64,000 nucleotides of DNA from Psococerastis gibbosa. Lineage: Eukaryota > Arthropoda > Insecta > Psocodea > Psocidae. Under the pieces are notes generated by a model. The model was not told where the DNA came from, did no database searches, and worked only from the letters and a program-made list of their open reading frames with translations. The translations under genes and the position numbers were made by a program. The DNA lies in the NCBI GenBank assembly GCA_963971405.1, contig OZ020490.1, forward strand, positions 26,313,464-26,377,463, in the 5' to 3' direction. Shown here piece after piece: positions 9,811 through 20,319 of this stretch. How positions within the stretch are numbered: the first letter of the stretch is position 1; each line of letters opens with the position of its first letter.

Positions 9811-11218
9811 GATCATAGCAACAGTAAGGAATACTGGACGGCAGTCCCATATACTAGTGCATAGTCGTACCGCACAGTTTTCTTTACCAACAATTTTCAT
9901 ATGTTGACGCCATTGACCATAAGATGGGTTGACGATAAGTTCCCCTCAGGTTCTAACTCTAATCAACTATAAGCCATTAAAATAGAAAAATGACTTCGAA
10001 AAATAAATACCTTCCTAAAAGAAACTTTACAGTGATAACACATGAAAATCAATTTTTCATTGGGGGAGGGGGGCTTAACCAACCAAGAAGAGTCATTTCG
10101 AACGGAAGAGATCACTCTTGGAATTCGATAAAGAAGTATGAGATGGGAAGTGGGGGTGACAGTGCTGCAGATGAAAACCTAGGGTTGTAGGGAGGGGGGG
10201 GGGGCATAAAAATCTTCAGCTGAAGTCATTGTGAAACTTTGAAACAAGGTAATGGTTTTCGGGTTGGATATATTTTGTTTTACATTAGTTATCATTGAGT
10301 GCGCTGCTTTCTAGTGATAGGGGTATCATTTATGTTCAAAGTGAGAAAATTTGTGTTGGAGGTGTGACAATAGGCTGAGAATATAGAGTATAAACTTACA
10401 GTTTCTCCGAAATTTCTATACGTAATTATAAAAAGACATAAATCGTATTCTAAAATTAAGAGCATGCAGGAACAACTCAAATTTATTCATTTGTTCCGAT
10501 TTCAGTCCCTAGCAATTTGTTCCAATTATGTGAATTTCACGTTTAATGCTTCTTTTTTATTATTTCGGCTGTCTGTGCACAAGTATTAGACATTCCTCAC
10601 GACGTAATCACATCATGTATACCGAAACTTCACCCTCTACAGGACGAAAAATTAACCTTCACGTAATTAATTAAAAATAAATTAAAAATAAAATTAGCTG
10701 CATGGCAAGTTTATAATTTCCTTCTGGGGGAAATCCCACAATTTCCTAGGCTTGTGGCCGCGTGACTGGCACTTGCGGAATCATTTATTGATTCTACTTA
10801 TCAGCTGGAGAACTTTTTCTCTCCATTTTTACTCCTATTTCATTCCTGTCCATTGCTTTTTCTCGGAAACTTTAATTTTCTAATAGTCGCGTGACTTCTT
10901 TCCTTATTTTAGATAAGATTTTCTCGCTCCACTTCTTTTTTTTTTTGCTATGATATTCTTTTTTAACACTACTTCGAATGAGGAGGTGAGCCATTGGCAT
11001 TGTTGTAGCCCTCATGGCGAAATTAATACATAATGCCGCATAAAGAGACAATTCGACACCCCCGCAAATAGCCTAAAAAAAAAAAAATACCATTTCATTT
11101 CACATAGAGCTACCTGTATGAAATGGTCTCATTGCTTAGAAGAAATAGTTCTTTATTAATTAACAAAACATGATTTCACAGTCAATATTTAACTTAGGGC
11201 TAGAAAAAATTTACATTT
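9811..11218. other. No recognisable gene or repeat family
   Basis: AT-rich sequence with G-runs near 10063 and 10191 that may be remnants of poly-G elements. ORFs of 60-66 codons show no motif or codon signature. Nothing is called. Confidence 0.4.
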
Positions 11219-11226
11219 GAAAGAAC

Positions 11227-11668
11227 CAATGGCGGATCTACGGGAGGAGGGAAGTACGGGGAGTCAGGTGGTCACGACCCTCCCTAAATAAGTAAATTCA
11301 TAAGATAATAAAAAAAACATTAAATTAATAAAACTCAACTTTTCAACAAACAAATTACTTTTTAAACTTAGCCTACACGACATGTACTGTAGTGGTACGG
11401 ACTCTGACTTTCACCCGAAAGGTTGTTGGTTCGAGTCCCACAATGGCTACATTTTCTGGCCATGCTTCGGAGGGCATGTCAAGCAGGTGGTCCCGGGCCT
11501 TCCTAGTTGAGTGTAAGAGAGGGCTTTATAGCCCTAACTCCGCTAGGTTTGTCTTAGTAATAGAAACAATAAAAAGTCCTTATTTATTTATTTTTTATGT
11601 ATTTACTTATTTTACATACAACTTGTGACCCCCCCCCCCCCCTATATTTTCCACTGGATCCGCTCTTG
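11227..11668. mobile_element. hAT-type MITE with perfect 8-bp duplication, carrying SINE-A
   Basis: The ends are CAATGGCGGATCTACGG and GGATCCGCTCTTG. GAAAGAAC flanks both sides (11219-11226 and 11669-11676). The target lies in the left terminus of an R-family copy that continues at 11672. A SINE-A sits inside at 11379-11600, followed by a run of about 14 C. Confidence 0.8.
11379..11600 (+). mobile_element. SINE-A copy (tRNA-related)
   Basis: It opens CGACATGTACTGTAGTGGTA (A-box region). GGTTGTTGGTTCGAGTCCCA contains a consensus RNA polymerase III B box (GGTTCGANTCC). The body reads GCTTCGGAGGGCATGTCAAG, GAGGGCTTTATAGCCCTAAC, and ends in a TTTA-rich tail. This copy sits inside a hAT-type MITE. 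Confidence 0.8.
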
Positions 11669-11671
11669 GAA

Positions 11672-12183
11672 AGAACCGGTCCGAGTGTACTAGAATATGT
11701 ATCAATTATTGTAGTACATATGATAGATATAGACAATAAGTAATTCCATAGTAAACATAATGTTCCTATGGTTTAATTTTGGATCCCTCAACATCCCCTA
11801 TCCCAAAGCACTTAATTTATGGATGGTATTCCATATATTCTAGAACGGACAGACTATAATATATTACAAAACAGTAATAATGGCAGGGTACGCAATGTAT
11901 TGGAGCGTGAATCATTTTTATTTTTTTATCCCAGGATGCAAACTATAAAGGGGCAAGCGACCCATTGCGTTTTGGTAACATTAATAAGGATTACAATATA
12001 TGGGAATATAGAAGAAATAGCTGGAGTCGTTTTAGAGAAATAATTGTTTTAACCGTTCTTTTAAACGTTTTTTAATTAAAACCAGACAAACAGACAGACA
12101 GTAGGTAGCAATTTTGTAAAAATTTTAATATTTTGACCATCACAAAGCTTTCCATATGCTACGTATTGAAATAGGAAAGTCAA
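11672..12183 (-). mobile_element. R-family copy with internal deletion
   Basis: It starts at the R terminus AGAACCGGTCCGAGTGTAC and ends GACCATCACAAAGCTTTCC..GGAAAGTC. The central region between the ATATGGGAAT block and the GACAGACAG tract is shortened. Confidence 0.7.
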
Positions 12184-12379
12184 AATGTTACTCTACATTT
12201 TGATGGACAGTATTAAATTAAATTCAATAATTATATTATATATATAATACAAGTATAGCAATCGGTACTGCAAAGCATTGGCGTGCGGTTTAACGCTGAT
12301 TAGTTTGTTACCTATCTACCTGACAATTTATTATTATTAAATTTTACTAACTTAGAAACAGCCGTGATGGATAGTGAGA

Positions 12380-12778
12380 TGCATGGGCAGAGTCACCACT
12401 CCTATTTGTACTTGAGTAAGTCATGCTTCCACCTGCAGCCTGATCGAGGCGATTATAATACCGGTATTTATTTAATCCCCTGGTAATAAAAATGTAAACA
12501 AGATAATTTTATAATGGAAAGTGCTATTCAAAATTTGTTTGTTTACAGTTATAATCCTAGGGTATTTATTTAACCCCGGTATTATAATCGCCTCGATCAG
12601 GCTGCTGTTACACTGCACCAATGATAAGTAGGTCACAGCTTGTTCATTATCGCTTGTAGCCGGAGTAGGTCGACATTGAGGGGACGTATACCGATTTGTC
12701 AATGGCCCAAAATTCTTACGGAAACAATATAAATAATGTCCGAAATCCATGGGGTCGTTGGCATTGAATAGGATAGGC
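12380..12778 (+). repeat. E-family repeat split by a hairpin element
   Basis: The left part (TTGTACTTGAGTAAGTCATG) lies before 12439; the right part (CAGCTTGTTCATTATCGCTT to GGTCGTTGGCATTG) follows 12603. The inserted hairpin is listed separately. Confidence 0.6.
12439..12602. mobile_element. 164-bp hairpin MITE
   Basis: The arms CCTGATCGAGGCGATTATAA and the reverse complement are about 42 bp and nearly perfect. The interior contains AACAAGATAATTTTATAATG. CTGCAG on the left and CTGCT on the right are a possible short target duplication. Confidence 0.7.
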
Positions 12779-12974
12779 TTCGCTAGTAGGCGTAGGTTTA
12801 TAGAGGTGGGGCGTTACAGGTATTCTGAGGAACTTGCGTTATCAGTTCCAGTTATACTCAAGAAGAACGGTTCTTAGTAAGCGTTCTTTTAGGAATCGTT
12901 CTTGGGAGTTGGGACTAATAAGTAATTCCGTTTTTTTTCTACATGTTTCTTACTTTCTCGTTCTTTCTTATAAT

Positions 12975-13154
12975 CAAGGCCGTGTCCAGATGGGGGGGGG
13001 GGTGTCCAAGGGTTCCGGACCCCATCCGAAATAAGGAGGCTTTACACTGGAAAGAATAGACTTTCAATAGCAAAAATAATATAAAAAAAAAAAAATTTGA
13101 GATCAAAACAAATCATGAACCCCCCCCCCAAACAAAAACCTGGGCACGGTCTCT
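12975..13154. mobile_element. Poly-G hAT-type MITE
   Basis: It starts CAAGGCCGTGTCCAGATG and ends CCTGGGCACGGTC. The flanks CTTATAAT and CTTATACT match 7 of 8. It contains a run of 11 G at 12992 and a C-run near 13121. Confidence 0.65.
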
Positions 13155-13672
13155 CTTATACTCTTTGGTTGTAGGTTCATAAAAACGCCCTTCAGGACTT
13201 TATTATTATTGTCCGACACATTACTTTAAACGTGAAGTCAACTGAGTGAGATACTGTAGACTTATTATTTCTCTCTAATTGCTCAACATAAACCTACTTC
13301 CTTGTTCCTTTTAAATTGAAAATCGAATGACGAAAACGTGACCGTTTTGCTTGATTTTCAATCACGAGGTGTTGCATACCTTGCTAATTAAATTATTTTG
13401 TATTTTACCTTCATAACCTCTCTATTCTGCTGTTAATTGTTACAAAAAAATTCGTCTTATTTCATTTAATTAAATACGTTATGAATGAATGAATGAGAAA
13501 CGGAAAGTACAATGTTTATAACAATTTTGTAAAACTATTACATAAATATCACGCCACTGGGCAAACATATTGGCACGTGCTTGCTGCTGTTTGCTGTTTA
13601 GTGTTAAAGTACAGTGTTGTAATCTAAACTAATAAAAATGCGTGGTGCGGATGGTCTGCAAAGTTCCATACC
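13155..13672. other. No recognisable gene
   Basis: AT-rich sequence without recognised repeats or ORFs of note. Confidence 0.35.
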
Positions 13673-13680
13673 CCTTCAAT

Positions 13681-14155
13681 CACTAGCGGATTCAGCTAAG
13701 GCGCTATAGCCCCCTCCCCTAAACAGACAATAGCAACATCTTAATGTTTTAGCAAAACGTGCTATTAATTACTATAACGCGAATTAGTAAAACCCAAATA
13801 ATCGTGAAAAAATAAACTTTGTCTAATTAGTAGTTATAACCAGTTTTCCTAAAACACTAAGTTTTTGTTTTTGTTTGTTTATTGAAATGAATTACCACGA
13901 AGTCACGAGTAATTTAATTTCATCCCCCTCCACCTTCCCTAACCCATCTCACACTAGATAAAATGTACTTTCAAATTTTTCAACGATATTTTCACGCATC
14001 CTACGGCAGGCAGTGTACACTAGATAGAATGGAGTTTTAAGTATATGGAGCTTACCTCGCCTCCGACGGTGAGAAGAAAAAAATTCTGGTTACAGCCTTG
14101 TTTCCATCCACTAGTTCAGCCTCTTCCCCTCCAAACATTTCTAGATCCGCTAGTG
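13681..14155. mobile_element. hAT-type MITE, longer form
   Basis: The ends CACTAGCGGATTCAGC and ATCCGCTAGTG are inverted. The flanks CCTTCAAT and TCTTCATT match 6 of 8. The interior includes a segment (AATTAGTAAAACCCAAATAA) also found at 43465, where it is interrupted by a G-family MITE. Confidence 0.6.
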
Positions 14156-14165
14156 TCTTCATTTA

Positions 14166-14387
14166 AAATAAATAAATAAATATTAACTTTTTTGTTCTAT
14201 TACTAAGGCAACTCAGTGGAGTTAGGGCTATAAAGCCCTCTCCTACACTAAACTATAAAGACCCGGGACCGCTTGCTTTACATGCCCTCCGAAGCATGGC
14301 TCGAAAATGTAGCATGTGCGGTATACTTGAACCGACAACCTTTCGGGTGAAAGTCCGAGTCTGTACCACTACTCTACATGTACTGAC
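14166..14387 (-). mobile_element. SINE-A copy
   Basis: AAATAAATAAAT tail at the left, then AGGGCTATAAAGCCCTCTCC, GCATGGCTCGAAAATGTAGC and the A-box region at the right end. The B-box region on the minus strand is altered here (GGTTCAAG..), so this copy is degraded. Confidence 0.75.
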
Positions 14388-14861
14388 CATGTCCTTGATA
14401 AAATCTGTGCAATCTGGATGTTAATTCACAGTAGAAAATCTCCAATACCTACAGTACCTCCTCCACATATTTTCTGCTAAGCTCAGTATTATTCTCACGT
14501 ATTCCCCTTTCTCCCCAACCACTTCTCTATTCTTCCCCATTCATTGCACCCCGCGGAATCGTCAACTGTACTAACATTTCGGCTTCTTTTTCAGTTTTCT
14601 AAAATAAAAATTCTAAAAGTCTTTCTCAACTTCATATAGTTCTCATATGCCTTTTCTCTACAAATGTTACCTTAGCATGAAACTGCGAATTGCTGCAGGG
14701 ATTCCCACAGAATATATTTTAAAATGGATTTAAAAATATTGTACAATATCGATATACCGATACCGATACCGATATATACTTACATTGGCACCAACTTGTA
14801 CAAAACTTTGGGTCTGCTTGGTCGGGGACTACTTATTTGTTATATTCGCAGCTGTAGCCGT
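14388..14861. other. No recognisable gene; short CGATAC microsatellite
   Basis: Unassigned, with (CGATAC)n-like sequence at about 14748-14772. The 116-codon ORF beginning at 14724 runs through this microsatellite into the palindrome at 14862, so I do not call it. Confidence 0.4.
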
Positions 14862-15026
14862 CATATGAGTTGCCTATTAGCAAAAGCAATTCTAATGCTG
14901 TTAAAATTAGCTTTCAAAACTGTAATGTTATACCTCATGGCGTTGCGGCACAGCAGTTTTTTGCGGTTTCTGAAAAATCGACCTGGGTGGACAGGATTGC
15001 TTTTGCTAATAGGCAACTCATATATG
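14862..15026. mobile_element. 165-bp TIR element
   Basis: CATATGAGTTGCCTATTAGC and its extension (about 30 bp) are repeated inverted at 14997-15026. The interior shows no ORF independent of the arms. Superfamily unknown. Confidence 0.65.
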
Positions 15027-15195
15027 GTGTCCACCTTAGACCCCGCTAGTAGCTTGCAACTCAGCCCTAGCTAATTTAGTTTAAGCGAAATCTATTGAAC
15101 GAGCCTTTGGATAATATACATAAAAACAAACAAAACTATTTGAGGAACTTTCCTGAAACTGCCCTTTCTTCCTACAAGTTTACTGTTAGAAAAAA

Positions 15196-15268
15196 TCGCT
15201 GATAAGGTGTAACTGTGCTAGTGCGGGTTCCCTCTGTATATGGCAGTTCTTGCCAATAGCGCTCGGGG
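15196..15268 (+). repeat. Interspersed repeat shared with 43882
   Basis: GATAAGGTGTAACTGTGCTA through GCAGTTCTTGCC and AGCGCTCGG matches 43882-43955 in reverse orientation. Class unknown. Confidence 0.5.
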
Positions 15269-15762
15269 TGTTATACCAACCCCAGTGGGTTTATTAGATA
15301 AAGTTAGTTTTTTTAACGATTGTTTGGGGTTTAGTAAGTAGTTATAGTTGATGTAAGTTTTAATAAAACACTAAATTTACTAACGTGTACATAGGAAATC
15401 AATAGTATTGTAATAATACTTAGGCTGTTAACTACGCGGGTATCAAAGAGAATTTCATTGATATGAGTAATATAAAAATACGATACCATTTTCAAAATGA
15501 ACTAAACCTTTACCTCCAAAAGGGAAAGGCTGGAAAGTAGAGGAGTAAATAAAAGGTCAGTGAATTTGAAAAAAACACATTAAGCTTTCAAGCAACTGTA
15601 CTATTTGGTATGGTTTACGGTACTGGGCGGCTGGGCCAATGATTTAGTCATGCGTTGAAACCTTTGAAAATTTACAGATATACTCCTCGCTATTATCGGT
15701 AATCCATCCTGAAATAGAAGATAAAGCAGTTTCGTCGCTTCGTTACTCAAATATGCTTACAT

Positions 15763-15860
15763 ATAGGCTTTTCTGGCAAGGTGGTAGCGTGTTTGTACGC
15801 TTGTGTGAGTCTCTGCTCGTCATGGGATCGTGGCAGGGTCATGCTAGGTACCATAGGGGG
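15763..15860 (+). mobile_element. SINE-D 5' fragment
   Basis: CAAGGTGGTAGCGTGTTTGT and GCTTGTGTGAGTCTCTGC match the SINE-D head. The copy is cut by the hAT-type element that follows. Confidence 0.5.
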
Positions 15861-15862
15861 TG

Positions 15863-16042
15863 CAAGGGCGGATTTTGCCTCCAATTTAGGGGGGGGGAGG
15901 GTCAGCGGGCAGGTTCAGTGGGTTATAACATTAAAAAACATTATTATTTTTAATTCCCACTGTAAACCCATTTTTATCTAGTGTAAGTTCATTTTTTTGG
16001 GGGGTCCAGACCCCCTGACCCCCCTCCTAAAATCCGCCTATG
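15863..16042. mobile_element. Poly-G hAT-type MITE (CAAGGGCGG subfamily)
   Basis: The ends CAAGGGCGGATTTTGCC and AAAATCCGCCTATG are inverted. The flanks AGGGGGTG and AGGGGGCG match 7 of 8. The body (GGTTCAGTGG.TTATAACATT, AAACCCATTTTTATCTAGTG) is shared with 17076 and 24599. Confidence 0.75.
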
Positions 16043-16224
16043 AGGGGGCGTGAGACAGAGTGCGCTTTCAGATCTACCCCTGATCAGATCATCCCTGATT
16101 CTACTGCTTCAACTTTAACACATCTTCTGCAACCAAATGTGCTCAAACTTTTCCACCACCATTAGACTTTTTTGTGCATATTTATCGTAACTGTGGGTAT
16201 ATATTAACAATTGCCTTGCTTGTT

Positions 16225-16722
16225 TGCTTTTTTATTTATTTGTACGTAGTTTAAGGAATGTTTTGTGATGGTCGAAATTCTGAGATTTGAATCGATTTAG
16301 GCCTACACGTTTTGAGGTAAAATTTACAAATAAAATTGACTCCATTTTCAAGGAAAATGACTAAAAAAATCTTTTTCTGTGGAATCTTTCTGTCGATGCT
16401 TTCTTACTTGAGGTATGTTTTAGGTGTTAAATAGAGTAACAAAACCGAACATGTTGCTTTCCCAAAAACAAATTTGGGCTAAATTAAAAAAAAAATGGAA
16501 ATAAGATAATTCATGCCCGAATACATAGCCTATATATATTATATATATATTTTTTATATTGTATTATATTATCTTGACTATGCAATCGTCCCAACGATCA
16601 ATTCAATGCTTTGGGATAGGGAAACCCAAAATTTAACCTCAGGACAATTATTTACCTATTACAGTGCCTATCGTAATTGATAAATAAGAAAGCATGTACG
16701 GGTACACTCATTCAGGTTCTTT
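16225..16722 (+). mobile_element. R-family copy with internal deletion
   Basis: It starts at TTTTGTGATGGTCGAAATTC and ends GAAAGCATGTACGGGTACAC..GGTTCTTT. The (GTCT)n tract and its neighbourhood are deleted. Confidence 0.7.
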
Positions 16723-16841
16723 TTACGGAGATAGGCTAGAGGTTGATTGATTTTTGTGGAGAATAGCTTGTGTTGGGTTGTCAATCAATTTTGCCTGCAT
16801 CTCTTGCACACCTACCCCTCATCGGTTGTCTTTCGTTTCAG

Positions 16842-17023
16842 ACGTGACGGTGCTTTGAACTCCATCAACCGTTCTTCGTCCATTGACAGCATGGTGGAGG
16901 GCAGTTGGCCAAGAAGTGATCCGCCCACGCGGAGAATACCATCACCCCTGCTGGCTGCAGGGGGTAGCAGTAGCAGCTCACCGTCGCTTAACAGAAGAAT
17001 GAAAGGATCCAGGGTAGTGCCCG
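16842..17023 (+). CDS. Internal coding exon, serine-rich, unknown gene
   Basis: A pyrimidine-rich tract ends in TTTCGTTTCAG at 16841 and the donor CCG/GTAAGT follows 17023, giving a 182-nt exon. In the open frame it enters with one base to finish a codon and leaves one base behind (phases 2 and 1). The translation contains RDGALNSINRSSSIDSMVEG, then RRIPSPLLAAGGSSSSSPSL and NRRMKGSRVVP. It looks like a disordered, phosphorylatable segment of a larger protein; I do not recognise the family. GC content and codon use differ sharply from the AT-rich surroundings. The adjacent array repeats its 3' two-thirds, which supports a real exon that has suffered local duplication. Confidence 0.6.
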
Positions 17024-17815
17024 GTAAGTACCCTACGTTGTACATAAGTTTAGCAAGAATACCGTCACTCCTGCTCAAGGGCGGATTTTGCCTCCAATTT
17101 AGGGAGGGGGGGGGGGTCAGCGTTCAGGTTCAGTGGAATAAAACATTAAAAAACATAATTATTTTTAATTCCTACTGTAAACCCATTGTTATCTAGTGTA
17201 AGTTAATTTATTATGGGGGGGGGGGGGTGTCTGAACCCTCTGACCCCCCTAAAATCCACCCTTGCTCCTGCTGGCTACCGGGGCTAGCAGTTGCAGCTCA
17301 CCATCATTTAACAGAAGATGGAAAGGAACCAGGGTAGTGCCCGGTAAGTACCCTAGGTTGTACATAAGTTTAGCAAGAAGAGATCCGCCTATATCCGGAG
17401 AATACCGTCACTCCTGCTGGCTGCCGGGGCTAGCAGTTGCAGCTCACCGTCATTTAACAGAAGATGGAAAGGAACCAGGGTAGTGCCCGGTAAGTACCCT
17501 AGGTTGTACATAAGTTTAGCAAGAAGAGATCCGCCTATATCCGGAGAATACCGTCACTCCTGCTGGCTGCCGGGGCTAGCAGTTGCAGCTCACCGTCATT
17601 TAACAGAAGATGGAAAGGAACCAGGGTAGTGCCCGGTAAGTACCCTAGGTTGTACATAAGTTTAGCAAGAAGAGATCAGCTTATATCTCGAGAATACCTT
17701 CATTCCGGCTGGCTACCGGGGCTAGCAGTTGCAGCTCACCGTCACTTAGCAGAAGATGGAAAGGAACCAGGGTAGTGCCAGGTGGCGGTAAGTACCCTAC
17801 GTTGTACACAAGTTT
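17024..17815 (+). repeat. 146-bp tandem array made of exon 3' end plus donor
   Basis: The sequence AGGGTAGTGCCCGGTAAGTA recurs at 17011, 17331, 17477 and 17623, and a diverged copy lies at 17769. The period is 146 bp, except for the first interval of 320 bp, which contains a 189-bp inserted element. Each unit holds the exon's LLLA.GASSCSSPS-type coding end, the donor and about 60 bp of intron. Units 2-4 keep GTAAGT; the last has CCAGGTGGCGGTAAGT. No unit carries an acceptor, so the extra copies probably sit in the intron. Confidence 0.8.
17076..17264. mobile_element. Poly-G hAT-type MITE in the tandem array, perfect 8-bp duplication
   Basis: CTCCTGCT lies on both sides (17068-17075 and 17265-17272). 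The ends are CAAGGGCGGATTTTG and AAAATCCACCCTTG. It contains G-runs near 17105 and 17215. Insertion into a tandem unit shows it is younger than the duplication, or at least than the unit it occupies. Confidence 0.85.
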
Positions 17816-18315
17816 AGCACAAAGGGAAACTCAGCAAGAAGAGATCAGCCTGCATCCAGCACTCCGTTATAAACAATACATTAATGTTTATCCTTTTGCA
17901 ATGCATGGCAACGAAAGACAGCAGTGCCCGTTGAGTTCCACTCAGGGGAGTAGCTATGGGAGGGAGGTGGGGAGGGGGGGGGGGGGTTTGGCGAAGGTTG
18001 GTAATTTGCCTTTGCTCAGTTGGCAAAAACAGAGTTCCATACAAAGAAAAAAAACTGAATAAACTTGGCTTAAAATAAGATTGCAGCCTACTAATATTTT
18101 ATTCTTATGTAACCAACTTGCCAACTCGGCTTGTCAAACTTAGAAAAAGGCGCGAGAAATTCAAATCTTTAATTGACACAAGTATCCAACTCTTAGGTGG
18201 CAATGCCACTGACGAGTGAGTGACGAATTTGTTTATTTAATAACATGTTTATTAAAGTCCTTCTTACCTGTGTCCTGTGCAATGTTTGTATTAACTAGAG
18301 TTCTAAATAGGAGAG
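17816..18315. other. Intron-like or intergenic sequence, no feature recognised
   Basis: A G-run near 17972-17987 and AT-rich sequence are all that is seen. The ORFs overlapping it are open in both directions because of low complexity. Confidence 0.35.
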
Positions 18316-18538
18316 GTGAGTAGTAGTAGTAGTAGTAGTAGTGTTCGTCGGGTTAATAACGACTTAGGCCTCATATTTGGGCCCATAGAGCGACTCCGAC
18401 TTGACTGTCCTATGCCAGCCCATAGGACAGTGGACCTCCTGATTGTAGTGGATTCCGAACCACTTGGGAAACACAGTCAAGTCACACGATTAGTTCGGAG
18501 GTGACCAGGACAAGTCCTACCATGTTTCCCTAAAGGTG
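18316..18538 (-). mobile_element. SINE-B copy
   Basis: The GTA repeat at 18317-18341 is the (ACT)n tail on the minus strand. It is followed by the family body, including GGCCTCATATTTGGGCCCAT and the GTGGATTCCGAACCACTTGG B-box-like region. The 5' end is truncated near 18538. Confidence 0.7.
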
Positions 18539-18732
18539 AGACATTCGCTTCTCACCTAAAAAGATTTTTTAATTTCTGGGATGTCACATGACTGGCCATT
18601 GAAAAAAGTACGTACAAAGTACCCTCAGGATTGAAGAAATACTTTTGCCACCCTCAAATGTCTAAGCTCTCTTGTAAAACTCTATAGTACTAACTGTATA
18701 TTATTATTTACAAAAGAAAGTGTCCTAGGAAG

Positions 18733-19006
18733 TGAAGAACCAGTAGAATCCGGGCTGATGGGCCGTGGTCGAATTGAAAGTGAACTTCCAAACGTTTCGT
18801 CAACATCTGCGGTCGACATCTTCAGTGGCGCTGCGTAGACTTCGAAGGTTGTACCTCGGTGGCTCCGTCTCGCTACGGAGCCACCGAGGTACAACAGATG
18901 TTGACGAAACGTTTGGAAGTTCACTTTCAATTCGACCACGGCCCATCAGCCCGGATTCTACTGTTTCTTCATTTGACTCCGGCCGTGAAAGCCTTTGCAG
19001 TTACAT
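18733..19006. mobile_element. Penelope-like terminus, inverted dimer with 12-bp target duplication
   Basis: TGTCCTAGGAAG flanks both sides (18721-18732 and 19007-19018). The insert is a large palindrome with arms of about 77 bp (AGTAGAATCCGGGCTGATGG.. and its complement) and a central 20-bp inverted repeat (18849-18868 and 18875-18894). The right end reads CCGGCCGTGAAAGCCTTTGC, which resembles the CCGTGAAAGCCTT ends of Penelope-like retroelements as I remember them. The left arm includes a full hammerhead-like core; the right arm lacks its first half. Confidence 0.7.
18794..18825 (-). ncRNA. Hammerhead-ribozyme-like core in Penelope-like terminus
   Basis: On the minus strand: CTGAAGA, T, GTCGAC, loop CGCAGAT, GTTGAC, GAAAC. 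GTCGAC and GTTGAC pair over all six positions with one G-U. Penelope-like elements are known to carry hammerhead motifs with a short stem III, so the placement is as expected. Stems I and III are not verified here. Confidence 0.6.
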
Positions 19007-19341
19007 TGTCCTAGGAAGATACCTGCCCGCGTAAGTTTACAAAAAATATAAGAATACAGAATATTATTATGGGGAAAATTCAAAACTCCTGGAAACTTTA
19101 TAATTTTGAAAAGGTTCTGTTGAGGAAAGTTTCTTTTACTAGTTTGAAAATTTGAAAAAATCTCATCTGCAGCTGGTTCAGCAGGGAAAAAATATTTTGA
19201 ATCTCTCTTTACCCAACCCCATCTTCATATTTTTTTCCCCTATATTGTAATTTTAAACCTTGGCTTATAGTCAATTTCTTTGCCAATAGGGTGTCTAGTG
19301 GGTTATGTTACACAAACGATGTTTGTTTTATTATTTTCTTT

Positions 19342-19563
19342 TGGCTTTCCTATTTATACGTACGATAGTATATAAGGAAAGCTTTGTGAAGGTTGAAATT
19401 TTCGATTTTGGGATTTCAGTGAATTTACGCGTTTTGAGGTCCCAGGAACCAAAAAAGTAGTGTTTACGTCTGCTGTCTGTTCGTCGATTTCTGGGGACGA
19501 CCCGGTGGATTTGGATGAAATTTGCCATGAAGGTTTACAAAAATTATGCCTCGAGATTAATTT
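19342..19563 (+). mobile_element. R-family 5' fragment
   Basis: It runs from GGCTTTCCTATTTATACGTA to AAATTATGCCTCGAGATTAA, then meets the start of a second R copy at 19566. It looks like a truncated copy next to a full one. Confidence 0.7.
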
Positions 19564-19565
19564 TT

Positions 19566-20318
19566 GCATTCCAATTTATACGTACCTGGGCCTATAGTAG
19601 GCTATAAGGAAAGCTTTGTGATGGTCAAAATTTTCGATTCTGAGATTTCAACGGATTTACACGTTTTGAGGACCCAGGAACCCAAAAAAGTGGTTTTAAC
19701 GAAATGTCTGTCTGTAGCTGTGTCTGTTCATCGATTTCCGGGCAAATTACTCGGTCTATTCCGATTAAATTCGGCATGTAGGTTTGCAAAAATCATACCT
19801 TGGGACCATTTTTTTTATTTTGGGCCAATTCAACTTGGGGGGGGGGGGGGTTTATTCTCAAAAAACTCCAAAAAAACGTCTAAAAAATATTTCTCAAACA
19901 TGGCTCCAACTATTTCTTTTAAATTCACATATTTTGAAGTCGTTATTAATGTTAACAAGACGCGGTGGGTCACTTGCCCCTTGATAGTTTTCTTCTGGGG
20001 GTAAAAAAATAAAAATAACTCAATTTTAATGAAAAATGACTAAAAAATATTTTTTCTGCGGAACTATTCTATCGATGATTTCTACATTCAGGTATGTTGT
20101 AGGTGTTCAATAGAGTAACAAAACCGAACAGGTTGCATTCCCAAAAAAAGATTGGATTTTGTGCAAAAAATTATTTTTTGAAAAAATTATGGAAAATTCA
20201 CGATCCAATACATTGCCATTATTACCATAAGAAAATTATTCACAATGAAATTACTCATATTATCTATCTACTAATTGATAAATTGGAATGCATGTTCGAG
20301 TAAACTCGGACCGGTTGT
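19566..20318 (+). mobile_element. R-family full-length copy
   Basis: It starts GCATTCCAATTTATACGTAC and ends ATGTTCGAGTAAACTCGGAC followed by CGGTT. It includes GTCTGTCTGT, a G-run near 19838 and the block CGGCATGTAGGTTTGCAAAA. Confidence 0.8.
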
Positions 20319-20319
20319 T

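Noticed and set aside
14724..15074. 116-codon ORF with hydrophobic segments
   Set aside because: Its first part is a CGATAC microsatellite and its rest reads through a 165-bp palindromic element.
18740..18780. Second hammerhead candidate starting CTGATGG
   Set aside because: The conserved A after CTGATG is G, and stem II only forms if that position is given up; the CTGAAGA core next to it is much better.
19564..20004. 146-codon ORF with LSVAVSVHRF-type repeats
   Set aside because: The Ser-Val repeats are the translated GTCT microsatellite of the R family.
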